A stretch of 9,674 nucleotides of DNA from Candidatus Methanolliviera sp. GoM_asphalt (GCA_902158745.1 CABGHH010000047.1:1-9674), one strand, 5' to 3'; numbered from the stretch's first letter, positions 1 to 7,067 are shown. The notes: generated by a model from the sequence alone, not told the origin. A program made the numbers and translations.

Positions 1-782
1 ATCGATGGATAGACGACGGCATCAAATGATTGATATAACTTCGTTTTATCCTCTTCTCTCACCCTTCCGGCAAATTTGACGGGTAAAGGACGAGAAAAAT
101 CTAATAGAGTGTTATAATATGAGGTATAATCTCTCGTAAAACCGCCATAAATTGTGAGCTCTATCGGCAACTCCTTATTCTCATATATCTTCTTCAACGC
201 CTTAAGTAAGATGTGAATACCCTTATTTGGGGCGATTCTGCCCAGATAAAGGAGCTTAAATTTATCTTCTTTCATGTTTTTGCCCTTCAACGCTTCTTTC
301 TCATCCAAGCCAAGCGGGATGACGAAAAATTTATCCTTATCGGCCGAGAAATCTTTGATATAATAATCCCTGGTTAGTTGGGATGCCACAACGATCTTAT
401 CATCTCTTTTCAAACAAGATCTTGTGATCTCTTCGAGTTTTGAATATCTATCGGGAGAGATGGGTAAAAGATCGAGATCGATATCGTGATACATCGAGAC
501 GATCGGTACATCTTTGACATAGAGGGATGCGGATTCTCCCCAATGTCTGCAGATATATATCACGTCCGGTTCAAACCTCATCGCTTCGAGGGCTGCATTC
601 CTCGACCATTCTTCGTCGATCTCTATACCTATCTCATGCCTATCCTCCTCTTTTTTATATTTTGTAATTACCTTTATTTCGTGCCCCCTCTTCCTTAAAC
701 GATTCACCACTTCTTTTGTTACCTTCTCTGCACCTCCAATCACGAAAGGAGATATCCCCTTCGCTATGACCGCTATTCTCAT
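1..782 (-). CDS. Glycosyltransferase family 4 (GT-B fold), 3' end outside the window
   Basis: Transfers a sugar from a nucleotide-sugar donor to an unknown acceptor, probably at the cytoplasmic face of the membrane during glycan or glycolipid assembly. I translated the minus strand from ATG at 782-780 and found 260 open codons up to the window edge. The N-terminus MRIAVIAKGISPFVIGGAEK is the usual GT-B opening, with the glycine-rich GGAEK loop at residues 16-20. The donor-binding C-terminal domain starts near residue 176, with LLYLGRIAPNKG at 177-188 and FAGRV at 237-241. The window ends before the E-x7-E donor-site motif, so catalytic competence cannot be judged. The start overlaps the stop of the dehydrogenase-like gene (ATGA), which implies co-transcription and translational coupling. 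The family is clear; acceptor and donor are not. Confidence 0.88.
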   Translation of the reverse strand, partial: MRIAVIAKGISPFVIGGAEKVTKEVVNRLRKRGHEIKVITKYKKEEDRHEIGIEIDEEWSRNAALEAMRFEPDVIYICRHWGESASLYVKDVPIVSMYHDIDLDLLPISPDRYSKLEEITRSCLKRDDKIVVASQLTRDYYIKDFSADKDKFFVIPLGLDEKEALKGKNMKEDKFKLLYLGRIAPNKGIHILLKALKKIYENKELPIELTIYGGFTRDYTSYYNTLLDFSRPLPVKFAGRVREEDKTKLYQSFDAVVYPS

Positions 783-1666
783 CGTTTTCTTTTGATCCTC
801 TCGTTCACTTCTTTAACCGCACTCAATAATTCTGGCTTGTAACCCAAATCTTTACAGAAAGAGAGGAAGGCATCAAGATCCTTTGGCAGGCACTCATCCT
901 GAAATCCGAGAGATAAAAAATCTCTCCTATACTGTTCAATAGTCGAATACCTATCCGTAATTATATTATCTACCACGATCCTTGGATCTACACCGAGTTT
1001 TTTACACACCTCCGCGATGTCATTGAATAGAGAGATTTTTGTTGCCAAGAGACAGTTTGATACATATTTTATCATCGCTGCGGTCTTTGTATCTGTAACG
1101 AAGATTTTAAAGTTTTTTTCCGTTCTTCTTCTGAAGTCTTCGTAGAACTCCTTCAGTATTTCTACGGCTCTTTCGTCGATAGATCCAATTATGACGGGTT
1201 GATTCTCAAAATCTTCCTCTGGCGTTTCGCTTCTCAAAAATTCTGGATTCAGACATATTCCACAATTCCTTCGATCGGAATTCTCCACGATCCCCGGCAG
1301 GACCGTGCTCTTGATCGCGATCGTGTGGTATCCATCCTTCAAAGATGAGGCGGTCAAGACGCCTGAGAGTGCGGTATCGAGATAGCTTCTATCGATTTGG
1401 TCGAAAATCTTTGATTTCCGTATCCCAAAAATCTCCGATTTTTGAGGACTTCCATTATTACTTGGTGTTGGAACGCAGATGAACGAGATATCCGTATTCA
1501 AAACCGCTTCTTCCAACGTTTCAGCAACTTTATAACCCCTGGATGCCAGTTCTTTCAGTCTTTCCCGTTCAAGATCGTAAAATATCACGTGATAACCATA
1601 CTTTGTGAATACTTTTCCGATCGCCCCTCCAACCGTTCCGCTTCCGATGATCGAAATTTTATACAT
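779..1666 (-). CDS. Short UDP-glucose/GDP-mannose dehydrogenase-like protein without the C-terminal domain
   Basis: A 295-residue member of the family that oxidises NDP-hexoses to uronic acids with NAD. Visible motifs are the Rossmann loop GSGTVG (8-13), CVPTP (64-68), KST (119-121), NPEFLR (140-145), the MIKYVSN helix with K200 and N204, and CLPKD (259-263) with candidate catalytic Cys259. Typical members have about 400-450 residues. This one ends just after the VNER segment (287-290), so the C-terminal NDP-sugar-binding domain is absent. The usual GFGGxC motif before the Cys reads GFQDEC. The stop is followed at once by an overlapping, intact glycosyltransferase, so this is not a local frameshift. 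An in-frame ATG 13 codons upstream was rejected, because a TATA box places transcription start almost exactly at 1666. It may be an active short form, an enzyme needing a partner, or one with a changed substrate; the pairing with a glycosyltransferase favours sugar metabolism. Confidence 0.85.
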   Translation of the reverse strand: MYKISIIGSGTVGGAIGKVFTKYGYHVIFYDLERERLKELASRGYKVAETLEEAVLNTDISFICVPTPSNNGSPQKSEIFGIRKSKIFDQIDRSYLDTALSGVLTASSLKDGYHTIAIKSTVLPGIVENSDRRNCGICLNPEFLRSETPEEDFENQPVIIGSIDERAVEILKEFYEDFRRRTEKNFKIFVTDTKTAAMIKYVSNCLLATKISLFNDIAEVCKKLGVDPRIVVDNIITDRYSTIEQYRRDFLSLGFQDECLPKDLDAFLSFCKDLGYKPELLSAVKEVNERIKRKR

Positions 1667-1688
1667 AATATTACAAAGTTCAAATCTA

Positions 1689-1697
1689 TATTTAAAG
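1689..1697 (-). promoter_or_regulatory. TATA box giving a leaderless transcript of the dehydrogenase gene
   Basis: On the minus strand the sequence reads GGAAAGCTTTAAATATAG: a purine-rich BRE-like stretch followed by an archaeal TATA box. Its centre is about 27 bases before the ATG at 1666. No Shine-Dalgarno sequence precedes that ATG. Together this indicates a leaderless mRNA and separates the dehydrogenase-glycosyltransferase pair from the upstream inositol genes. This is inference from spacing. Confidence 0.6.
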
Positions 1698-1734
1698 CTT
1701 TCCAATTATATAAAAATAGATATATATAGAATTT

Positions 1735-3012
1735 CTATGCTACTCTCATCTTACGTGCGATGAGAATTCTCCCGATGATCCTCAAATTGGATAAGATCGC
1801 GATGATAAAGAGAGACCAAAAGATAGCGGGAAGCCAAATCGTTCCTAAAATTCCACCCAAGAATATGATAAACATCCTCTCATCACGCTTCGCGGGAATA
1901 TATCGTATCCAACCCTCATGCGTGTGGATCTTTTCTTTAAAATCGTTCTCAAATCTCCAAGCCGTTGAACTGATCGTTAAAGATCCAAATAATGCGGCAA
2001 CTAAAATTGAGATGTTAAGAAAATTAAATTTCAAGAGGGAGAACATCCCCAACATTATCATCGCATCTCCGTATCTATCGAGAATGGAATCGAGAAAACC
2101 GCCAAATTTACTCTCTTTTAACTTCAATCTTGCTATCTCTCCGTCGCATCCGTCCAAAACCGAAGAGAATTGTGCCAGGATTCCACCGATCCATAAAATT
2201 TTACCATAGAAGAAGAGAGATGATGCTATACAGAGAAGAAAAGAGAAAATACTGATGAGATTTGCTTCAATATTAAAATTTACTAATCTTTTGGTAATCG
2301 AACGTGAGAATCTTCTATTGATATGTCTCGATATGAATCCGTCTTCGTCCTTCTTCAACGATCTCATCAGGAGATCTTCTGCTTTCTTTAGGTCTTCTTT
2401 CATATCCACGTCCATCCAGGGTTCTTCGTTCTCATAAACATTCATATCGCTTCTATTTATGACATCGCTCCACTCTACATGATTTTCTTCACAAAATAGG
2501 TCATTTAAAGTTTTAAATATTGAATCTTCGCATAAAAAAGCACCCGTGTCTATATAGTTCCATTCTTCGATCTCTTTTCCTATATCCAGTATCTTTCCCT
2601 CTCTCGCCAAGATCTTTGTCGCCTCATCCGTATGGATTAGATCGCTCTCTTTACAGACGATCGCAGAATTTGCGGGTGCATTCAGCGTCTTTCTTAAAAA
2701 TTCTTCGGTATAGACGTGATCTCCCATCAAAACCAGAAATCTTCCCTTTAATTTATTTTGAGCACAGAGAACGGAGAACGCGTTCCCTCTCTCTATAGAA
2801 TTGTTCTTGATGAGCTCAACATCTTCAGGCAGGATCTCTCTTAATCTATCGAATTTGTGCCCACCGACGACTACTACGTCGAGACCGAGTTTTTTAAGGA
2901 AGAAGATGTTGCGGAGAATTAGAGGAACTCCGCATACATTAACGGCCGGCTTTGGTATTTCTTTCTCATTAAATCTCTTTCCTTTCCCCGCCGCTAATAT
3001 TATCGCCTTCAA
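1735..3012 (-). CDS. Bifunctional CTP:inositol-1-phosphate cytidylyltransferase / di-myo-inositol-phosphate phosphate synthase
   Basis: A 425-residue fusion. Residues 1 to about 215 are a nucleotidyltransferase: LAAGKGKRF at 6-14, GDH at 97-99 and DVD at 201-203 as metal-site candidates. This half makes CDP-inositol from CTP and L-myo-inositol-1-phosphate. Residues from about 225 are a CDP-alcohol phosphatidyltransferase membrane domain with several hydrophobic helices. Its signature D-x2-DG-x2-AR-x8-G-x3-D-x3-D is perfect (D287, D290, G291, A294, R295, G304, D308, D312). This half joins CDP-inositol to inositol-1-phosphate, giving phospho-DIP, later dephosphorylated to the solute DIP. The fusion is known from hyperthermophilic archaea such as Archaeoglobus. 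I chose TTG at 3012: it follows GGAGAGAT and gives the family-typical KAIILAAGKG start. A TTG at 3033 is the alternative. It overlaps the inositol-1-phosphate synthase gene by 44 bases. The final phosphatase is not seen in the window. Confidence 0.9.
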   Translation of the reverse strand: MKAIILAAGKGKRFNEKEIPKPAVNVCGVPLILRNIFFLKKLGLDVVVVGGHKFDRLREILPEDVELIKNNSIERGNAFSVLCAQNKLKGRFLVLMGDHVYTEEFLRKTLNAPANSAIVCKESDLIHTDEATKILAREGKILDIGKEIEEWNYIDTGAFLCEDSIFKTLNDLFCEENHVEWSDVINRSDMNVYENEEPWMDVDMKEDLKKAEDLLMRSLKKDEDGFISRHINRRFSRSITKRLVNFNIEANLISIFSFLLCIASSLFFYGKILWIGGILAQFSSVLDGCDGEIARLKLKESKFGGFLDSILDRYGDAMIMLGMFSLLKFNFLNISILVAALFGSLTISSTAWRFENDFKEKIHTHEGWIRYIPAKRDERMFIIFLGGILGTIWLPAIFWSLFIIAILSNLRIIGRILIARKMRVA

Positions 3013-4093
3013 GCCATCTCTCCAATAATTCAAATGCTTTTATCTTTGCTATCGCCGGCTTCTCGATTGGACCAGGCATCTTCATGTAAAAGGCATTTAT
3101 CGGATAGATCGCTCCGTATTCCTTTCTTTTCAGACAGATCTCTCCGAGCCTTATCAGATCGACGATATTTCCTGCAAGTGCGGGGCTGTCGTTCACCCTC
3201 ATGTTTACCGTTATCTCGTCTATTGCTTCGTTGAACGAGACGTATGGGATCAACATCGAGACGAACTTATTATCACCGAGCGGCTCTAAATATCCGGTCG
3301 GTTTTATGTGAGTTGGAACTTCGTAGCCGAGGATATCTTTTACGACGCCTGCCTTCGTGCGCTCCTTTGAGATATTTCTTTCTGGCTCTGCTAATGAAAG
3401 AAAGTCAGTATTTCCCCCAATATTGAACTGACAGATGCTCATAATCTTTCTCCTCCTCTCCCTCAGGTGTTCAAGTATATCCGCAGTCAAGGGGGTTGCA
3501 CCGGTCGCTCCGTCATCTCCGAAGATGACCTTTTTTCTCTCTTTGGCTATCTTAACCATCGCCGGATCGTTTGCGATCATCGTTGGGATGCAGTTTATGA
3601 AGACGGAAGGTCTATCATATTCCATGACGGAATAGAAGTAGAATTGAACGGGAGATATCCTCTTAAAATCGTTCTCTTTTATACGTCTCAAGAATTCTTT
3701 TTCTTCAGCGAAAGGCTCAAAACTTTCCGTCGTAATCGTATTGACGAATATCTCCGCATCTTTTTTCTCATATATATCCGTCAATCTCTCCAATTCCTCT
3801 TTGAGATCTATACTCCCTCCTTTTCTATTATCTCTGTATCCTTCTTCGATGATATAATCGTCATCGAATTTTATATTTTTATCCCAATAGTCTTTCGTTA
3901 TCTCTCCGAGATTTTTTCCGATCTTTTTCTTATCTAAATCGAATGCTCCCACGATTTTTATATCCTCTATCATCTTAGAAATTGAGTTTCCAAGAGGTAT
4001 CCCTTCGAGACCTATCTCTCCGTCTTTAATACGCTGCAATCCAACATTCAAGATAGACGCAACGTACCCTTGTCCAAAAATTACACTATTCAT
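2969..4093 (-). CDS. ino1: myo-Inositol-1-phosphate synthase (archaeal type)
   Basis: Converts glucose-6-phosphate to L-myo-inositol-1-phosphate through an NAD-dependent oxidation, aldol and reduction cycle in the cytosol. The protein has 374 residues, close to other archaeal forms and much shorter than the eukaryotic enzyme. Visible are the N-terminal Rossmann loop GQGYVAS (7-13), the nucleotide/phosphate loop GDDGATGATPLTADIL (192-207), NIGGNTDF (224-231), SKE (242-244) and the C-terminal DEITVNMRVNDSPALAGNI (292-310), which matches the family's conserved catalytic-domain segment. ATG at 4093 is preferred over an upstream in-frame TTG, because GGTGAT lies 4 bases before it. It is the first gene of the leftward block and feeds the overlapping IPCT-DIPPS gene with substrate. 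The neighbour makes DIP synthesis the likely role; inositol lipid supply is a second possibility. Confidence 0.92.
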   Translation of the reverse strand: MNSVIFGQGYVASILNVGLQRIKDGEIGLEGIPLGNSISKMIEDIKIVGAFDLDKKKIGKNLGEITKDYWDKNIKFDDDYIIEEGYRDNRKGGSIDLKEELERLTDIYEKKDAEIFVNTITTESFEPFAEEKEFLRRIKENDFKRISPVQFYFYSVMEYDRPSVFINCIPTMIANDPAMVKIAKERKKVIFGDDGATGATPLTADILEHLRERRRKIMSICQFNIGGNTDFLSLAEPERNISKERTKAGVVKDILGYEVPTHIKPTGYLEPLGDNKFVSMLIPYVSFNEAIDEITVNMRVNDSPALAGNIVDLIRLGEICLKRKEYGAIYPINAFYMKMPGPIEKPAIAKIKAFELLERWLEGDNISGGERKEI

Positions 4094-4097
4094 ATAT

Positions 4098-4103
4098 ATC
4101 ACC
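4098..4103 (-). promoter_or_regulatory. Shine-Dalgarno site of inositol-1-phosphate synthase
   Basis: The minus strand reads GGTGATatatATG. GGTGAT is complementary to the archaeal 16S rRNA tail and sits 4 bases before ATG 4093. This decides the start against the in-frame TTG at 4105, which would lie upstream of the site. Confidence 0.6.
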
Positions 4104-4190
4104 AAACCTTTAGAAATGTATGGTTTTCTAACCGATAGAACGGCTCTCGATTCTTCAATAGATACCGATTCAATCGATCTTCTTGTATAT

Positions 4191-4215
4191 GTTTTTTATA
4201 TACTTCTATATAAAG
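4191..4215 (-). promoter_or_regulatory. Two candidate TATA boxes for the inositol operon
   Basis: On the minus strand CTTTATATA (4215-4207) and GTATATAAAAAAC (4203-4191) are both good archaeal TATA matches. They would start transcription near 4185 or 4172, leaving an 80-95 base leader before the Shine-Dalgarno site. I cannot say which one is used. The length of leader contrasts with the leaderless genes in the window and leaves room for regulation. Confidence 0.4.
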
Positions 4216-4242
4216 ATTTTGGAGATTGAGGAAAGCTTTAAG

Positions 4243-4250
4243 TTTATAAA
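4243..4250 (+). promoter_or_regulatory. TATA box of the flavodoxin operon
   Basis: TTTATAAA, preceded by the purine-rich GAGGAAAG, lies about 43 bases before ATG 4289. A start near 4272 would leave a short leader containing the AGAGAGGG ribosome-binding sequence (4275-4282). This promoter is divergent from the inositol operon promoters about 30 bases away. Confidence 0.5.
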
Positions 4251-4288
4251 ATAAAATTAAGATAAAGATTAAAAAGAGAGGGCTAATC

Positions 4289-4768
4289 ATGTTAGAAGTA
4301 TTGGTTGTTTATTATTCAAGAACGGGAAACACGGAGGAGATGGCAAAGGCAATTGGCGATGGTCTTGGGAATGTAGGCGTAGATGTAAGAGTTAAGAAGG
4401 TGGAAGAAACTACTTTAGACGATTTAAAGACAGCAGACGGAGTTGTTCTCGGAGCTCCAACGTACTTCGGATCGATGCCGAGTGTCATGAAAGAATTTGT
4501 CGATAGATCCATTAAGGTGAGAGGAAAGCTGGAGGGCAAGGTAGGCGCGGCTTTTACATCCTCTAAGATCATATCTGGTGGGAACGAGACGACGTTGATC
4601 TCGATGATAGAGGCGATGCTATGCCACGGAATGGTCATCATCGGAGATCCTATCAAAGCGGGTGGCCACTATGGAGTTGTCTCGATAGGAAAGCCTGATG
4701 ATGAAACGTTGGAAGCATGCAGAGAATTTGGAAGAAGGGTAGGAGAATTGGTAAAGAAGTTAGGTTAA
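4289..4768 (+). CDS. Flavodoxin-like / WrbA-like FMN protein
   Basis: A 159-residue flavodoxin-fold protein, expected to bind FMN and carry electrons or act as an NAD(P)H:quinone or iron-reducing oxidoreductase in the cytosol. The phosphate-binding loop is SRTGNT (10-15), right after the first beta strand LEVLVVYYS. GAPTYFGSMPS (55-65) is the second FMN loop, and FTSSKIISGGNETTL (89-103) is the third, with the GGxET pattern seen in WrbA relatives. It is shorter than WrbA (about 200 residues), so a generic flavodoxin-family label is safer. The start is supported by an AGAGAGGG ribosome-binding sequence. Its stop overlaps the next start (TAATG), so the two genes form one operon. Confidence 0.88.
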   Translation: MLEVLVVYYSRTGNTEEMAKAIGDGLGNVGVDVRVKKVEETTLDDLKTADGVVLGAPTYFGSMPSVMKEFVDRSIKVRGKLEGKVGAAFTSSKIISGGNETTLISMIEAMLCHGMVIIGDPIKAGGHYGVVSIGKPDDETLEACREFGRRVGELVKKLG

Positions 4769-5382
4769 TGCCCTCTTTGAAGATGGAAGAATATCTGAAA
4801 TCTACTTATTTCATGGATTGTGATTCTCTTCTCGTTAAAGATAGAGCCAAAGAGCTCGTTAGAAGCACCGACCATGAATTGGAGAGGGCAAAAAGAGTTT
4901 TTTATTTTGTGCGAGACGAGATAAGATATAATCCCTATCTATTCTCATCCGATGCAGAAGATTTCATAGCAAGCAAGATTTTGAAACAGGGGGAAGGATA
5001 CTGCGTACAAAAAGCGGTTTTGTTGAGCGCTTTAGCAAGGGCGGTAGGCATTCCCTCCAGATTGGGGTTTGCTACCATCAGAAATCATCTCGCACCAGAA
5101 AAACTTGTTAAGTTGATGGGTACCGATATCTTTGTCTGTCATGGGTATAGCGAACTTTTTCTCGGAGGAAAATGGATCAAGGCGACTCCCACATTCGATC
5201 TTAAGATGTGCCAGAGAATTGGTGTACCATCGGTAGAATTTGATGGGAGAAGAGATACAATTTTGCCTAAATACAACAAAAAAGGAGAGCTTTACATAGA
5301 ATATATTCAATATCATGGCTCTTATGATGATCTCCCCCTGAAACGAATAGTAGATTTTGATCAAATTGCGGCGCATAGATAA
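4768..5382 (+). CDS. Transglutaminase-like cysteine protease-fold protein, cytosolic
   Basis: A 204-residue transglutaminase-like superfamily protein. The catalytic triad can be read: Cys79 in GEGYCVQKA (76-84), His125 in CHGYSELFLGGKWIKATPTFD (124-144) and Asp144 in the same segment. The region before it, from about 34 (HELERAKRVFYFVRDEIRYN), is the usual helical lead-in, and ARAVGIPSRLGF (90-101) is a family hallmark. There is no signal peptide or membrane helix, so it acts inside the cell. Family members may be peptidases, amidases or crosslinking enzymes; the substrate is unknown. ATG 4768 overlaps the flavodoxin stop. Upstream in-frame codons lie inside the flavodoxin gene and were rejected. 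Confidence 0.88.
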   Translation: MPSLKMEEYLKSTYFMDCDSLLVKDRAKELVRSTDHELERAKRVFYFVRDEIRYNPYLFSSDAEDFIASKILKQGEGYCVQKAVLLSALARAVGIPSRLGFATIRNHLAPEKLVKLMGTDIFVCHGYSELFLGGKWIKATPTFDLKMCQRIGVPSVEFDGRRDTILPKYNKKGELYIEYIQYHGSYDDLPLKRIVDFDQIAAHR

Positions 5383-5398
5383 TTCAAATTTACGCGTC

Positions 5399-5418
5399 AA
5401 TAAATTCCACAATTTATT
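5399..5418 (+). terminator. AT-rich hairpin after the transglutaminase gene, possible terminator
   Basis: AATAAATT and AATTTATT form a perfect 8-bp stem around the loop CCAC, 17 bases after the transglutaminase stop and between two convergent genes. There is no strong T run after it, so a role in termination is a guess. A hairpin is symmetrical and could serve either strand. Confidence 0.25.
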
Positions 5419-5451
5419 AACATCGGTGTAGGTGATTCGCACATATAATCT

Positions 5452-5565
5452 TTACAGACATAGGCGATTGTTTTGCCTATCAACAGTCTTTAGATCCTTT
5501 GTGTACCCTACAATATCATTTGGAAGCATTTTTATCAGATACTTGATTCTTTCCAAATAATCCAA
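5452..5565 (-). CDS. Possible 37-residue ORF, or gene remnant, after dapL
   Basis: Directly after the dapL stop, in the same frame, the minus strand stays open from TTG 5565 for 37 codons. It contains the protein-like stretch LIKMLPNDIVGYTKDLKTVD. There is no clear ribosome site, and I do not recognise a family. The same frame continues after the stop with VRITYTDVNKLWNLL, which suggests a decayed longer gene rather than an intact small protein. The hairpin at 5460-5480 lies inside it. Low confidence. Confidence 0.15.
   Translation of the reverse strand: MDYLERIKYLIKMLPNDIVGYTKDLKTVDRQNNRLCL
5460..5480. repeat. Hairpin in the convergent intergenic region
   Basis: ATAGGC (5460-5465) and GCCTAT (5475-5480) form a 6-bp stem with a 9-base loop containing TTTT. 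It lies about 90 bases downstream of dapL on the minus strand. It could be a structured 3' end; nothing more can be shown. Confidence 0.25.
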
Positions 5566-5568
5566 TTT

Positions 5569-6729
5569 TCATCGCATCTCCAATTCTTCAATCCTTCTAA
5601 CGCCCTCTTCTATCCTCTCGACCTTCTCCGTCAATGAGAACCTGACGTAACCTTCCCCGTATCTTCCAAATCCGACCCCAGGTGTAACCACGATTCCCGC
5701 CTTGTCCAAAAGAAGCTTCGTGAATTTCATGGAATCATATCCCTCTAGAACCCTTGCCCAAACGTAAAACGTGGCTTTTGGTTTATCCGCTTTTAGACCT
5801 AAATGCTTGATTCCCTTCAAGAGTACGTCTCTTCTCCCCTTATATATTCGTCTATTACTTTCAACACAGGTCTGATCTCCTCTCAACGCTTCTATTCCAG
5901 CTATTTGGACTGCATTAAATGCTCCGGAATCAATATTCGTCTTTACCATACCTAATCCTTTTATTATATCTTCGTTTCCAACGAGAAATCCTATCCTCCA
6001 ACCTGTCATGTTATAAATCTTTGAGAGCGAATTAAATTCTGCACCAACTTCCTTTGCGTTCTTCACCTCGAGAAAGCTCGGCGGTTTTTGACCATCGTAA
6101 TATATCTCCGAATATGCGTTGTCGTTGCAGACAATTATCTCGTTTTCGGCGGCGAAATCGATCACTTCTTTGTAAAATTCTTTCTCTGCCGTTGCCGCCG
6201 TCGGATTGTTTGGATAATTTATGAAGATGATCTTAGCCTCTTTACGGGTTTTCTCATCTATCATCTCGAGATCGGGCTTAAATCCATTCTCCTCTAAAAG
6301 TGGCATCTCGACGGGTCTTCCTCCCGCAAGGATACATCCGATCCTATAGACGGTGTACGCCGGATCGGGAACCAAAGCCACGTCTCCTTCATCTAAAAAG
6401 GCAAAAGGAATGTGAGCTATCCCCTCCTTTGATCCTATGAGTGTTATCGCCTCTTTTTCTGGATCCAAAGAGACGCCAAACCGTCTCTTATACCACTCCG
6501 CAATCGCTTCCCTAAACTCGATCATACCCTCATATGAAGGATACCTGTGATTTTTTGGATCTCTTGCCGCCTCGCACAACGCATCTATCACATTAGACGG
6601 CGTCGGCATATCTGGATCGCCGACCCCAAGATCTATCAGATCGATCCCCTTATTGAGCTTTTCTCTTTTAAGTTCATCGATCGAAGCGAAGAGATACGGC
6701 GGAAGAGATCTCAACTTCTCCGAATACAT
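5569..6729 (-). CDS. dapL: LL-diaminopimelate aminotransferase
   Basis: A class I PLP aminotransferase of 386 residues. It converts tetrahydrodipicolinate and glutamate directly to LL-diaminopimelate, the short route to lysine. The N-terminus LRSLPPYLFASIDELKREK, DLGVGDPDMPTPS (33-45), HRYPSYEGM (61-69) and GSKEGIAHIPFAF (99-111) are typical of DapL proteins. PLP-site residues are visible: N175 in NYPNNPT (171-177), D203 and Y206 in CNDNAYSE, the Schiff-base K237 in NSLSKIYNMTGWRIGF, and the carboxylate-binding R363 in YVRFSL. Length is normal. No useful Shine-Dalgarno sequence precedes ATG 6729, but a TATA box about 27 bases upstream suggests leaderless transcription. It is a single gene, convergent with the transglutaminase gene. 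A broad aspartate-type aminotransferase is the alternative, but the motif match to DapL is strong. Confidence 0.9.
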   Translation of the reverse strand: MYSEKLRSLPPYLFASIDELKREKLNKGIDLIDLGVGDPDMPTPSNVIDALCEAARDPKNHRYPSYEGMIEFREAIAEWYKRRFGVSLDPEKEAITLIGSKEGIAHIPFAFLDEGDVALVPDPAYTVYRIGCILAGGRPVEMPLLEENGFKPDLEMIDEKTRKEAKIIFINYPNNPTAATAEKEFYKEVIDFAAENEIIVCNDNAYSEIYYDGQKPPSFLEVKNAKEVGAEFNSLSKIYNMTGWRIGFLVGNEDIIKGLGMVKTNIDSGAFNAVQIAGIEALRGDQTCVESNRRIYKGRRDVLLKGIKHLGLKADKPKATFYVWARVLEGYDSMKFTKLLLDKAGIVVTPGVGFGRYGEGYVRFSLTEKVERIEEGVRRIEELEMR

Positions 6730-6750
6730 CCTCTAAAGATCGGTGGATGG

Positions 6751-6760
6751 TATTTAATAA
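6751..6760 (-). promoter_or_regulatory. TATA box of dapL, leaderless start
   Basis: On the minus strand TTATTAAATA is centred about 27 bases before ATG 6729, so transcription would begin at or one base before the start codon. The AGAGG directly touching the ATG is too close to act as a Shine-Dalgarno site. Confidence 0.55.
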
Positions 6761-7003
6761 GCGTTTTGCATGTATGCCTGCTCGCCGGAATGGAACGGAA
6801 ATTGGATTTTTGTTGAGACAAATTGCTACTGGCGTGCCAATAAATGATTGTTTGTAAGAGGAATAAGACCTTTATTCGCGTGATACGGCTTCTCCTTCTG
6901 TATAAATCGTTCCGCCATAGTATCTTATCTGCTCTCATTATACTTGTTATTTTCGGTTATTTTTTCTAAATACCAATAATTTTACAATCTTATCTATCAT
7001 AAT

Positions 7004-7061
7004 TTTTAAATATTAGAAACACCACAAGTTTATATCTGTAGAAGAAAAAAATGTGTAGGAG
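7004..7061 (+). promoter_or_regulatory. Promoter and ribosome site of the flavin oxidoreductase gene
   Basis: Two TATA-like boxes occur: TTTTAAATA (7004-7012), predicting a start near 7034, and TTTATAT (7029-7035), predicting a start near 7058. AGGAG (7057-7061) lies 6 bases before ATG 7068 and is a good Shine-Dalgarno site. The first box fits better, because the second would put the transcript start inside the ribosome site. Confidence 0.5.
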
Positions 7062-7067
7062 AAAAAA

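Larger units (their letters stand above)
6730..7067. other. Divergent intergenic region between dapL and the flavin oxidoreductase
   Basis: 338 bases with no convincing gene. It holds the dapL TATA box at the left end and the promoter elements of the flavoprotein gene at the right end. Between them I see no tRNA, no clear operator and no long repeat. The only coding-like item is a 30-codon ATG frame on the minus strand (6826-6918) with no supporting signal. The right half is AT-rich, with T runs at 6949-6966. Confidence 0.5.

Noticed and set aside
1667..1705. Longer start of the dehydrogenase-like protein (ATG 1705)
   Set aside because: The TATA box lies inside that extension and the Rossmann fold begins directly at MYKISIIGSG from 1666.
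2969..3033. TTG 3033 as start of IPCT-DIPPS
   Set aside because: TTG 3012 follows GGAGAGAT and gives the normal family N-terminus; the upstream seven residues have no family match. It cannot be excluded fully.
4099..4290. 63-codon minus-strand frame upstream of inositol-1-phosphate synthase
   Set aside because: It covers the divergent promoter region, has an AT-driven hydrophobic composition, and overlaps both TATA boxes and the ribosome site.
6826..6918. 30-codon ATG frame on the minus strand in the dapL-oxidoreductase gap
   Set aside because: Length is within chance, with no TATA box or ribosome site at a suitable distance and no recognisable family.
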